DNA of 64,000 nt from Chitinophagaceae bacterium (GCA_016710935.1 JADJTY010000015.1:1-64000); one strand, 5' to 3'. Shown: positions 18,844 to 27,556, counted from the stretch's first letter. A program made the numbers and translations. The notes: generated from the sequence alone by a model not told the origin.

Positions 18844-18992
18844 ATGATGTCGTCCTTTTTAAGATTTGTTGGTGTTAATTTTTCAGGTGAAAAAATTATA
18901 GCCATGAAACATGGATAGTAGGTCTTATCGTTGTGGACATGTTTATTATTTTTAGTCAAAATAAGGATTGGCTATCTGAAAAGTCTTTATAA
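18844..18992 (+). pseudogene. Remnant of a small membrane protein
   Basis: ATG at 18844 starts 'MMSSFLRFVGVNFSGEKI', which stops after 'MKHG'. One frame over, 'HETWIVGLIVVDMFIIFSQ' gives a hydrophobic helix and ends 'NKDWLSEKSL' at 18992. Together they would make a protein of about 50 residues with one TM helix. Too short for a family call; could also be chance. Confidence 0.3.
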
Positions 18993-19035
18993 TAAAGAAC
19001 TGAACTTAATTGCGTTGGCTTCAAAAATAAACTTC

Positions 19036-19224
19036 GCCTAACACGAACTGTGCTGCAGGGCTGGATTGGAGCAATGGACATTTTCCGATACTTTTCTTCA
19101 TCTGGACAAACATCGTTGGACTTTTGTTTGTTAACTTGTACTTTTATATCTTTAATCAGCAGCGGTTCCTGGGCGGACGAGCATTGAATTCCAGCCCTGC
19201 AAAAGCCTTCCTCGTTGTGTGTAA
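19036..19224 (+). repeat. Cassette-boundary site S3, full inverted-repeat (attC-like) site
   Basis: The left end GCCTAAC (19036-19042) fits the integron R'' consensus RYYYAAC. TGCAGGGCTGGA (19054-19065) and TCCAGCCCTGCA (19190-19201) are a perfect 12-bp inverted pair about 124 bp apart. The right half continues AAAGCCT, CGTTG and TGTGTAA, complementary with mismatches to the left end. The HNH gene starts 15 bp later. The right R' box is not a clean GTTRRRY, so this is attC-like rather than a canonical attC. Confidence 0.6.
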
Positions 19225-19239
19225 TATTATAAGACCCTT

Positions 19240-20135
19240 ATGTTTGTAATCTCTCCTACTGACAATACTTGGTTTCAGTTTCTAAAAGACACAGGACTAA
19301 ACTCCTTTGTTAACTTTTGGACACCAACCCCTGGAATATTAAAAGATTAAAGGAGGGTGACAGGTGGTACTTTCTCTTAAAATCACCAATCCGACAACTT
19401 GGAGGCCTTGGAAAATTTTATGAATATAAAAATTTGACAGCAAACGAAGCTTGGAAAGAGTTTGGACAAAGAAACGGTTGTGTTGACAAAGCTCAATTCA
19501 TTGACAGAATACAAACATACATTGATAAAAATAGTGAATCATTCGGCGGCAAATCAATTGATATTAATACTTATGAAATTGGTTGTATTGTTTTAGTCAA
19601 TTGCCAATATTGGGACGAAGAAAAATATCTTAGGCCAGAAGATTTTCAAATTGATTTCGCTACTCAAGTTGTTAAATACAAATATTTTGATCAGTACGAC
19701 CCATTCGAAATTCAAATTGACAGTTCCAACAATTTCGATTTAGTTAACGAACCTAGAGAAGTTTACAAAAGAGAAGTCAATCAACGAAAAGGGCAAAGTG
19801 AGTTCAAAGGAAAAATATTAAAAGCCTATAAAAACAAATGCTGTATCACTGGTGAAACTTGTCCTGAACTTCTTGAAGCCGCCCACCTACAATCTTATTT
19901 AACAGAATCCTCAAATCATATTCAGAATGGAATATTACTTAGAGTGGACTTACATCGTTTGTATGACAGTGGACTTTTATTTATTGACAGCAGCTTTATC
20001 GTTCACATAAGTTCTTTAATTCAAAGCACAACTTATCAGCAATACAATGAGCAAAGAATTACATTGCCAGACAACCCAAACTTTTATCCATCAAAAGAAT
20101 CATTAGAATTGAAAAGACCAAACTTCCGACAATGA
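19240..20135 (+). pseudogene. HNH endonuclease with N-terminal PUA/SRA-like region, 5' frameshift
   Basis: ATG at 19240 starts 'MFVISPTDNTWFQFLKDTG' and 'VNFWTPTP', which then shifts by one in the C-run near 19328 into 'WNIKRLKEGDRWYFLLK' and 'GLGKFYEYKNLTANEAWKEFG'. This N-terminal pattern is familiar from HNH proteins whose first half is a PUA/SRA-like base-reading fold. The C-terminal nuclease has CxxC-type 'CCITGETCPELLEAAHL', then 'NGILLRVDLHRLYDSGLLFI', the H-N-H core. Total about 298 residues. Likely a DNA endonuclease that recognises modified or foreign DNA. It is a single-gene unit between sites S3 and S4. Confidence 0.75.
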
Positions 20136-20151
20136 AGAAATACTACAAACA

Positions 20152-20303
20152 ACAAAGGTTTGCCGTAAGGCTGGCGGACAAAATAACAATCGGCTGTCGT
20201 ACTACTATCAGCTAATATCTGGCTTGACCGAATTCTATTTGGCTTATAGTTGTTAACTTCAACTTCAGTTTTTCAATCGGCTTCAGTTGCCGGCGGATCA
20301 AAT
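20152..20303 (+). repeat. Cassette-boundary site S4
   Basis: About 20 bp after the HNH stop the sequence reads GGTTTGCCGTAAG then GCTGGCGGAC (20157-20179), the same block as in S2 and S6. After about 90 bp come 'GTTGTTAACTTC' and 'TTGCCGGCGGATC' (up to about 20299), the counterpart of the GTTAACTT and GGGCGGACGAGC blocks of S3. Confidence 0.5.
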
Positions 20304-20807
20304 GTTTTTCCCATTTATTTTCTAGGTGCATTCCATTTTGTTGATTGACGCCACTTTTTTTTTAGCTCCTGAGAGGCTTTTTGCCTTCTTTCGGGGGTGC
20401 GCGAGGTGGGTGGTGCTTTTGTTCATGCGGTACTACACCTGTATATTTGGCCCTTATTTTTAGGCAGTTGTTGGTGCAGCAATGGCGGTTATTTTCCGCC
20501 TGGCCTGTATCTCGGTTTAGTTTGCGGGCCCCTGTTTTCCAGGCGAAGCATTTCGGATCGAGTTTGATAGATGTTTTGGCGTGGTTTGTGTTTTCATTTT
20601 TGCCCCCTGGGGGTTTTTTAGCGGGTGCGTCAAAACAAAGTTCTTTTTTTTGCACTTTGCCCCCTGTTTAATGGTAGAGTTAACCCTCACAGTTAATAAA
20701 GGGGGCCGCTGGTTATGTTTTATCCACCAAATTAAGGCAAAAAGAAAAGGTAGTAATAGTAGTACATTTAATAATAATTGAAAGGCAAACCTAAAGGACA
20801 GTTAATA
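20304..20807. other. Gene-free stretch with a G/T-rich segment (20340-20690)
   Basis: This region has a base composition unlike its neighbours: the plus strand is rich in T and G, with T8-T9 runs at both edges (about 20354 and 20644). A minus-strand frame (20655-20362) would give a 97-residue Lys/Pro-rich peptide containing 'KYTGVVPHEQKHHPPRAPPK', but I see no domain or ribosome-binding context for it. It may be a structured RNA, part of a repeat family, or a chance ORF. I do not call a gene here. Confidence 0.35.
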
Positions 20808-20846
20808 TAATACCAGCCCTGCCGCAAGTAAGGCGCAGCAACATAA
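20808..20846 (+). repeat. Cassette-boundary site S5 (right half)
   Basis: CCAGCCCTGC (20813-20822) matches the CCAGCCCTGC block of S3 exactly and is followed by GCAAGTAAGGC and CAGCAAC, ending just before the ATG of the Shedu gene, the same placement relative to a gene start as S1 and S3. Confidence 0.55.
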
Positions 20847-20848
20847 AA

Positions 20849-21960
20849 ATGACAGAGAAACTTTCAATACAACAGCTTGTTGATTTGGCTGAAACTGACG
20901 GCAGTTTACTGGGCGTAAGTCAAGTTATTACAGAGTTATACAAAGAAAATGACGACAAAGCATTAGACCTTTGCATAAGACTTGCCATGTCTGACTATGG
21001 CGGTATTACTTTTAAGTCAGAGTTTCAAAACATCGGAGTTGTTGGAACACTACATTGGGGGCTAAATGGTATTAAGAAATTAGGAGAAGCAGCAGTAAGA
21101 GTTGATTCATACAGAGCAATTAGCAATGTTACAAGATTCCTAAGTTACATATCAAGTAAATCGCTTCAGGAACTTCCATTTATAAACACCAAGTTGCCAA
21201 GCATTAATCTGTTAGACTTATCTAACGAGAAGTATAAAACTAATGAGTGGACTAAAGCCGCTAAAGAAGCACTTATTGACGTTGTAAAATCTGTTGAAAC
21301 AAAAGAAAAGTTTCCGATGGGTATTACAAATAATCTTGGATTTGCAATTAATGAAAACGCACAAGAGCATGTTTTTGCAGCATTAATTGCACGGTGGTTC
21401 AACTTTAGTTCAAATGGGTTAAGAGATTTTTCAGACTTAGTAAATAGCATTGGGAAAGCAGAAATTGATTATCAAAATTTTTAGCAACAAATCCATATAT
21501 CCTTGAACCATTTCATGCCCAAATATGGTCAAAACCTAAGTTCGGAGAAAGCCTAATTCCAGATTTTCTTATTCGCTCTATGGACAATAATTATACAGTT
21601 GTGGAAATTGAACAAGCAGATTTTTCAATTATGACAAAAGCTGGTGAACTGTCTGCTAAAACAACTCATGCTAAAAGACAAGCCTTAGATTTTAGAGACT
21701 GGGCAATAAATAACGGTCTTTATGCATCTCGGAAATTTCCAGGAATATACCGTCCATACTGCTTGGTTGTTATCGGACGTGAAAATGAATTGGACGAAAT
21801 GCAATCTCAAAGATTAATGCAAGAAAATGAATCAACTCAGGGTGTTTTAAAAATTGTTGGCTTTGACTGGTTACTGAAAAGAGCACAACAGACACTTGAC
21901 AATTTAATAAACTTCGGTTTTAATAGACATACGTTTACAGAAACAGTCAAAGACGTTTAA
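20849..21960 (+). pseudogene. sduA: Shedu-family nuclease (SduA, DUF4263), one frameshift
   Basis: The two halves (20849-21484 and about 21478-21960) join when one base is adjusted in the T-run at 21478-21482, giving 'DYQN' into 'FLATNPYILEPF' and a protein of about 370 residues. The N-terminal ~200 residues are helical and variable, as in the family. The C-terminal domain carries the DUF4263 PD-(D/E)xK-type core: 'LIPDFLIRSM', 'YTVVEIEQADFSIMTKAGEL', 'HAKRQALDFRDWAINN', 'PYCLVVIGR' and 'FDWLLKRA'. Shedu is an established single-gene anti-phage system with a nuclease effector. Here it is a stand-alone unit bounded by sites S5 and S6. Whether it is functional depends on the frameshift being a consensus error. 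Confidence 0.8.
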
Positions 21961-22060
21961 ATACCAGCCGATAACATAAATTTATTGAATTGTAAACATA
22001 GGATGGGGTTTTGTGCAAGTGTGGCTTGACAAACAAATATCAGCTTAATTACAAATTCAG
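21961..22060 (+). repeat. Cassette-boundary site S6 (left half)
   Basis: Directly after the Shedu stop, CCAGCCGATAACA is followed by GGTTTTGTGCAAG and TGTGGCTTGAC (22007-22030), matching GGCTTGCTGCAAG and GCTGGCTGGAC of S2. 'ATATCAGCTTAAT' near 22038 matches 'CTATCAGCTAATA' in S4. Confidence 0.5.
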
Positions 22061-22079
22061 TAAATAGTTCTGGCAGTAT

Positions 22080-22176
22080 AAATCCATTCGCATCTCATTC
22101 CTTTGGCTCTTAGACGGCTCACAATAAACCTCATTTAAGCAATAAACTTATCACGTTTTAAATTTATGAAATTATG
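22080..22176 (+). repeat. 98-bp imperfect direct repeat, copy 2, followed by a gene-free stretch
   Basis: Counterpart of 12133-12230, ending at an ATG (22174-22176) that opens only a 13-codon stub. The following AT-rich 250 bp up to the toxin gene contains no other feature I can support. Confidence 0.65.
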
Positions 22177-22432
22177 GCACTAGTAATTAACTTCATCTTC
22201 AGTTTTGTTTGACTTCAATTTGGTCATGACGAACAATATCTATAGAATTCTATCTCCCTACTTATTTGTTCAAATAGTACCTTGACCTCTAAAACTTATA
22301 GTTATCCCCATAAATTATACTATTGTTAAAATAAAGATCTCTTTCTTCTTCCTGTAACAATAAAAATATAACATATTACATTCAAATTAAGAATCAAGAA
22401 ACCTGTGCTAACTGTCTTTTAAATTTAAATGA

Positions 22433-22759
22433 TTGGTATTTTCATATTCCGACATAGATATACGCAGCTTATGTGAGAAAGAAGAAGTTGCGATAAATCA
22501 ATTAGGCTTAAATATTGCTTCTTTATTTCTGGGTAGATTAGCCGATTTGGAAGCCTGCGATTTTCTTTCTGACTTAATTGTGGGAAATCTACGGGTAGAC
22601 CCAACTAATTCGGAACAGTTTAAAATTGATATTGATGAGAATTATCATCTCATAGTTTGTTCAGGTCATATTAAAGCTGATTTAACAGATGATGGGGATA
22701 TTGATTCAAGTAAAATATCAAGAATTAAAATTATAAAAATTGAAAATGGCAACGACTAG
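22433..22759 (+). CDS. higB: HigB/RelE-family toxin, 108 aa
   Basis: The body matches the 'killer protein' RelE/HigB toxins that precede HigA: 'IRSLCEKEEVAINQLG', 'LFLGRLADLEACDFLSDLIVG', 'FKIDIDENYHLIVC' and the end 'SKISRIKIIKIENGND'. These toxins are ribosome-dependent mRNA interferases. The frame begins at a TTG (22433); an ATG at 22429 is out of frame, so either TTG is used or one base is missing. The stop overlaps the start of the antitoxin gene by 14 bp, giving translational coupling. Typical toxin length. It is the first gene of a two-gene plus-strand operon. Confidence 0.8.
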   Translation: MVFSYSDIDIRSLCEKEEVAINQLGLNIASLFLGRLADLEACDFLSDLIVGNLRVDPTNSEQFKIDIDENYHLIVCSGHIKADLTDDGDIDSSKISRIKIIKIENGND

Positions 22760-23845
22760 TAATAGTAATTTTAATCCTAATTGGGCCTCACCTCCCGGGA
22801 ATACTATTGATGAATTATTAAGAGAGCGTAAAATTTCATTTAATACTTTAGCTAAAAATTTAAATGCTGATACGGATTATTTAAATAACCTCATTCATGG
22901 AAATATTCCATTAACTGAAGAAATTGCTGTAAAATTAGCAAGTCATTTAGGCGCTTCGGCTAAATTTTGGCTGAATAGAGAAAGTCATTATCGACAATCT
23001 GTTGATAAACTTCGTGAAAATGAAGAAAAGAAATGGTTAAACAATCTTCCCATTTCCGAGATGGTCAAGCTAGGATGGATACCTTCAAATTATTCACCAG
23101 GTTTACTATTAGAATATTTTAGTGTCTCTAATGTATGGGCATGGAAAAGTAAATATCGTAAACTTTTTTCTACTACTTCATTTAGGTCATCCCTAGCTTT
23201 GAATCAAACCTCATGTCTGTTTCTGCTTGGCTAAGAAAGGGTGAAATAGAGGCATCTAAAATTAATTGTCAACCATTTAATCAAGCTCTTTTTGAAGAAA
23301 AACTGATAGAAATAAAAAAATTAACCCGAAAGAAAAATCCAATTAATTTCATTTTTGACCTTCAAAATATTTGTGCTGAAACTGGCGTTGCTGTAGTATT
23401 CGTAAAAAACCCAAAAGGTTGTACAGCCAGTGGCGCAGCTTATCATATCTCTGAAAAAAAGGCAATTATAATTTTAAGCTTCAGATATTTATCTGATGAT
23501 CAATTTTGGTTTACATTTTTTCATGAAGCTGGGCACATCCTTCTCCACAAGAAAGGAGTTTTTGTCGAAGAACTGAATCATGACGGCTTAGATGATGAAG
23601 AAGAGAAAGAAGCTAATGCTTTTTCAACGAATATTCTATTATCAAAAGAAGCTCAGAGTCAGCTTAATTCTTTAGAATTATCTATGGAGGGTATTGCTAG
23701 GTTTGCTATAAATAACGGTATTTCGCCTGGGATATTAATTGGACAATTACAATATATTGGAAGAATTGGTTACCACCAACTTAACGGATATAAAAGAAGA
23801 TACACCTGGACGGATATTTCTTCTATTTTGAATGATAAGATTTAG
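22746..23845 (+). pseudogene. higA: HigA antitoxin fused to ImmA/IrrE metallopeptidase, one frameshift
   Basis: ATG at 22746 starts an XRE-type HTH antitoxin: 'SPPGNTIDELLRERKISFNT' then 'LIHGNIPLTEEIAVKLASHL' and 'FWLNRESHYRQ', as in HigA. The frame breaks near 23196 (restoring one T gives 'SLAFESNLMSVSAWLRKGEIE') and continues into an ImmA/IrrE domain with the zinc motif 'FFHEAGHILLH' and 'EKEANAFSTNILL'. Fused length is about 366 residues. HigA neutralises HigB and autorepresses the operon; the peptidase half may provide regulated cleavage (family knowledge and inference). The gene converges on the minus-strand modification operon, overlapping its last gene by a few bases. Confidence 0.78.
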
Positions 23846-24766
23846 CCCCAAAAATAAATGTATTTCGTGGGACTTTTTTGCCAATTACAAAGTGAGTCTT
23901 CTAATACTTGCATGCCAAAATATAAGCCGAGATGTGATTCTAAATCATTAAGTAATATTTCTAATTGATTGTTACTTTTTGGGGTACTATTAGGGCCTCC
24001 AAATAATAATTGAGCTCCACGCACTGGCCCAGTTGCTCCTATCATATATGTGGATGGCGGTTCGATGAAAACAATACCTAATTTTCCGATCATTGTTAGA
24101 TAATCAAATTTTCCAGTTCTTCCAAAACGATTTACTGCGGACATTGATTGATAGAGAGCTTGGAATAAATTTCTTGGGTCAGATCCTGAAGAAATTATAA
24201 TCTTATTAATTAGTTCTTTATGGCTTTGGCCTACCCACTCCACGTAGCTTTGTATTGCCGCCCCTGTGCCGTTAGATTTTAATCCGCTTAGGCTTTCATA
24301 TTTTCTATGATTGGAAAAATTGCCGGTTTTTTTTAAATTATCTTTATTAAGGTCCAGCCATGCTCTGAATTCTTTAGTTTTTACACAGATATCTTTCCAC
24401 ATCCAGACTTTTAAATCTCCTTTATAAATATTACGCAGCAATTCCCATTCTGATTTTTTTATTTTTCCCAAAGTGAGTCGCTAAAAATGTCAACCAAAAG
24501 GCCTCTTCAATGTTGCCATTTTGTTTAAACCAAACTGCAGCCTTTAAAGGGTCAAATGTTTTTTTAGTTGGATCGGTTACAGATTGATCCATATTCATCG
24601 CTGCTATAGTAGTAACATATTTGATACGCCTGCAACTGTCAACCATCTGTTCTAATAGGCATTCTCGAGAAGCCTTGCTAACTATGCCTGGTAAATCATT
24701 TATATCTTCAAATGACGTTAGTTTTTCAGAAATTTTTTTTGCTAAGGGTAGATCACTTTTTCTCAT
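23842..24766 (-). pseudogene. Alpha-glutamyl/putrescinyl-thymine pyrophosphorylase clade 3-like protein, one frameshift
   Basis: Start ATG at 24766 (MRKSDLPLAKK) overlaps the upstream gene by 14 bp. The frame breaks in an A-run near 24455; shifting one base joins 'FWLTFLATHFGK' to 'KKSEWELLRNIYKGD', giving about 308 residues. Conserved-looking segments include 'WVGQSHKELI', 'LYQSMSAVNRFGRTGKFDYL', 'IEPPSTYMIGATGPVRGAQL' and 'GMQVLEDSLCNWQKSPTKYI'. From memory these match the family called aGPT-Pplase3, DNA-glycosylase-like HhH proteins predicted to act in thymine hypermodification or its reversal. It is the last gene of the operon and converges with higA. The biochemical role is unproven; the family assignment needs a profile search. 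Confidence 0.55.
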
Positions 24767-25562
24767 GAAATATTTCTTTAGTTTTTTCAGTGACCCAATC
24801 TCTAATTGATTTTTGAACATTCTTGGTCACACCAAAGCTACTTTGAATATTATGATTATAACCGAGAATCGTTATTGATTTTTTTAAAGGCATTCCAGCA
24901 ATTGAATTAATGACCCCTATATATGCATATCCACTAACTCCTTCACTTTCCTTCCTCGGAAGAGTCCAGTCTGGCATATGAATCTCAGTAAATATTACAT
25001 CACTCATTTTCTGCAAACTATTAACTACAGTTCTACCATTTAAAATCAGTAATTCTATTTTAGAACTATTAAGAATAGAAGCAAAATATTCGGAAGAACT
25101 TGTCAATAATAAATCTTGTTGTATAGATGATAACTCACTCCATTTTCGTGAAGTAGCAAATGGAATAAGGTCTAGATGACAAGCTTGTCCAGATGGGAAA
25201 TAATAAGACATTGATGTTCCTGAAATAATATGATCCAATTTCTTAAACCATGCATCATAGGGATTTCTATTAAAATAATCTTCGCAATCCTCTAATATCA
25301 GGTTTATATGTTTCGGTTTAACATTAGACCAGCAATTTAAACCTAACGATGATAAAGTTTGAAAACGTCTTTCAGAACCCGATAATTCTATTCCATCCTG
25401 GTCTACAAACTCTCTATTACTTGGGTTCAGCCCTAAGGTGGCTATTTTTGCGTTAACAATATTTCCAAACAAGGGAACAGGACAACTCCATGCAATTACT
25501 TCTGTTTCTGTAATAAAAGGATGATTAAGTTGTTTAACCATACTATGTAATTCTTGATTCAT
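24753..25562 (-). CDS. UDG-superfamily-like protein with GLNPS motif, 269 aa
   Basis: Complete frame. Its ATG overlaps the stop of the upstream thymidylate-synthase-like gene as ATGA, and its end overlaps the next gene by 14 bp, so it is tightly translationally coupled. The core motif 'AKIATLGLNPSNREFVD' near residue 40 resembles the active-site loop region of uracil-DNA-glycosylase-fold proteins (GxNPS). 'NPYDAWFKKLDHI' and 'ACHLDLIPFATSRKW' follow, with 'IELLILNGRTVV' as a Rossmann-like strand. Likely reads or processes an unusual base or nucleotide (inference). I cannot separate a true glycosylase from a non-catalytic fold relative. Confidence 0.6.
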   Translation of the reverse strand: MNQELHSMVKQLNHPFITETEVIAWSCPVPLFGNIVNAKIATLGLNPSNREFVDQDGIELSGSERRFQTLSSLGLNCWSNVKPKHINLILEDCEDYFNRNPYDAWFKKLDHIISGTSMSYYFPSGQACHLDLIPFATSRKWSELSSIQQDLLLTSSSEYFASILNSSKIELLILNGRTVVNSLQKMSDVIFTEIHMPDWTLPRKESEGVSGYAYIGVINSIAGMPLKKSITILGYNHNIQSSFGVTKNVQKSIRDWVTEKTKEIFHEKK

Positions 25563-26524
25563 GGTTTTAGCTTGATATGCTTTATTTTTTGATCTAAATA
25601 AATATTATATACAGAAGACTTCATTTCGCTTTTCAAAGTTTCGACTCCTTGAAGATTATTTTCTCTTAGGCTGGAATAAACTTTTAGCAATCGAATTAAA
25701 TCGATCCAATAATCGTCAATTTGCAAATCCATTTCATTAATATTTTCGCCATTTCTAATTTTTATTTCTTCTTCAGACAATATTTTTAGAGCAGGCCAGG
25801 GATCACCAAAAGGCATATCGGGCATTACATCTTTAGTAGAATGATACCCTTCTTCAATATATTTTTGTGCATTCACTTGATCTCCTTCATATAGATGTAA
25901 ACTACCCACAGCATGAGTATATATCCCCAAATCGACATTTAATTGCCTGGCGATTATCTCCTGTAACATTGTAAAAGTAAAAATATCATGCGGTAATCCA
26001 AGAAACGCATCGTTCGACCTCATTGTGGTGAACATATTTAATCTATTGTCGCGTATTAAAAATTGTAATGTGCACGTACAAGGAATTTCTGGATGCTCAT
26101 CTACCAAATCAATTCCATCAAAAATTTGGATTACTGCTTTTCGCGAAGATTGATGCTCAGTTAATAAATCAGTAATATTTTTGAATTGATCTATTTCATC
26201 CCTAAGCTTAAATATTCTAGGACCGTAGCCTCCGTAGACGGTTTTACCATCAGAAGATTCCCCTTCATATTGCTTTATATAATAAGAGATAAAATTCTAG
26301 CGACTTGTCTTTAGACAAGTACCACATAAGTTCACCTAAAGCACTAAACGGCTTACCCGTGTTTCCGACCTGCTAATTTAGCTCTAGGATTTTTGCAGAT
26401 GTAACATTGCGCCAAGAATCTCGCTGGATTTTCCCCTACGCGATTGAATATTGCATGGGCGTCGGAGAAGTTCTTGTAATACCGGCAACATGAGGTCATC
26501 TATAGTATCTTCACTAAAGTACAT
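25559..26524 (-). pseudogene. Thymidylate synthase/dCMP hydroxymethylase-like protein, three frameshifts
   Basis: From ATG 26524 (MYFSEDTIDDLM) the reconstructed chain reads 'SRRGKSSEILGAMLHL', 'NPRAKLAG', 'TGKPFSALGELMWYLSKDKS', 'YGGYGPRIFKL', then an intact 182-codon block. Breaks lie near 26390, 26360 and 26291. The nucleophile motif is 'IPCTCTLQF' (Pro-Cys), the phosphate-binding Arg is in 'MRSNDAFLGLP', and the position of E. coli TS Asn177 is Asp (LPHDIF). Asp at that site is the hallmark of dCMP-using enzymes such as T4 dCMP hydroxymethylase, so the substrate may be dCMP (inference). The protein is unlikely to be the housekeeping TS. It lies second after the Nudix gene in a tight operon. 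Confidence 0.75.
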
Positions 26525-26580
26525 AAGCAGGTATTAGTAAAAAAATTAAACTCTGGTATTAGTTAAAAAAGAAATAGTAC

Positions 26581-26976
26581 TTACAATTCATTAACCTTCA
26601 AAAACTCCTGTAAAACTAGAAGATCTGCTGCAGCCCAATCCAATGTATGTAAGTTTTGCCTCGACAACCATTTTATTTCATTATGCTCAAAAGTTTTTAT
26701 TACACCCTTGTGGTATTGAACAATAAATGGTAATAGATTTATTGAGAATGATCCATAGTCATGAAATACTTTTGGCATTTCTTTTTGAATTATCACCTGA
26801 ATATTCAACTCCTCTTGTAGTTCCCTATGAATACACTCTTCCTTAGATTCATTACTGTTTATTTTGCCGCCAGGAAACTCCCATTTCAATGGCAATTTCA
26901 TAGTTTCACTTCTTTGTGCTACTAATATCTTTTTTTTATGAATTATTATTGCACAAACTACTTCAATTGGTTTCAT
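26581..26976 (-). CDS. MutT-type Nudix hydrolase, 131 aa
   Basis: Complete frame. The Nudix box is GGKINSNESKEECIHRELQE continued by EL: Gly, five residues, Glu, seven residues, then RELQEEL, with Asn in place of the late Gly. 'VVCAIIIHKKKILVAQRSE' and 'WEFPGGK' are classic MutT N-terminal features. MutT-type enzymes hydrolyse oxidised or modified (d)NTPs to monophosphates. In this operon it could recycle or sanitise the modified nucleotide made by the TS-like enzyme (inference). It lies 56 bp upstream of the TS-like gene and 63 bp downstream of the HhH gene. Confidence 0.85.
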   Translation of the reverse strand: MKPIEVVCAIIIHKKKILVAQRSETMKLPLKWEFPGGKINSNESKEECIHRELQEELNIQVIIQKEMPKVFHDYGSFSINLLPFIVQYHKGVIKTFEHNEIKWLSRQNLHTLDWAAADLLVLQEFLKVNEL

Positions 26977-27039
26977 TTATAACATAAATTGAAATTCTTT
27001 TAATGATTTTACATTACTTATAACAAAAAGGAATCGTTT

Positions 27040-27556
27040 CTAGAATTTATCTTTATATATACATAATAAATCCTCCAATTCGTAGCAATTTAAGTTAGAA
27101 TTTGCTAAGGCAGGCGGAAGATCATTTTTATTTATCTGATTCCCCAAATGCCTATTTAGCAATCTTTTGCACCGATTTTTGTACCTGCATGAAGATAAAT
27201 CACTCGTGGACTCAATCCAAAAAAGCCCCAATCCTAATTGCTGTATCATATACAGCCAAATCCCCAATTCCATGTATACGTTGTGCTGCTATAATTTGTA
27301 ATAAATTATCAAAATTTATTGCTCGCTGAATCATTTTATGATTTGCGAGTAATCGGTCTTTAAAGAGTATCATGCTTTTACTCTCTAATCTATATTGGTG
27401 CTTGTGCCTCTTGCCAAATTGGTTTTCACTTAACGCCGCAAAGTAAATGGCGCTTTTGATTGTATTTTGATTTATGCAGTGTTGAATCCATAGGTCGGGG
27501 TTTGCATTTTTAAATTTTCTATAGTGTGTAATAATACTAGCAAGGCTAATGGGCAT
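27040..27556 (-). pseudogene. HhH-motif protein of unknown function, two frameshifts
   Basis: ATG at 27556 starts 'MPISLASIITHYRKFKNANP'. The helix-hairpin-helix-like core is 'AQRIHGIGDLAVYDTAIRIG' (about residues 93-112). Two indels (G-run near 27220, A-run near 27163) must be corrected to read on through 'LSPRVIYLHAGTKIGA' to 'RLLNRHLG' and the end 'LEDLLCIYKDKF', giving about 172 residues. The Gly-hairpin resembles DNA-glycosylase-type HhH modules. I recognise the pattern as recurring in uncharacterised bacterial proteins but know no activity. It is the promoter-proximal gene of the five-gene operon, next to attR. Confidence 0.55.

Noticed and set aside
20362..20671. Overlapping ~96-aa frames on both strands
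   Set aside because: Both strands are open because of skewed composition; neither has supporting motifs. Kept as an unexplained stretch.
23842..24471. Independent 209-aa gene starting MGKIKKSEW
   Set aside because: It is the C-terminal two thirds of the aGPT-Pplase3-like protein, split at an A-run; the upstream part overlaps and continues in another frame.
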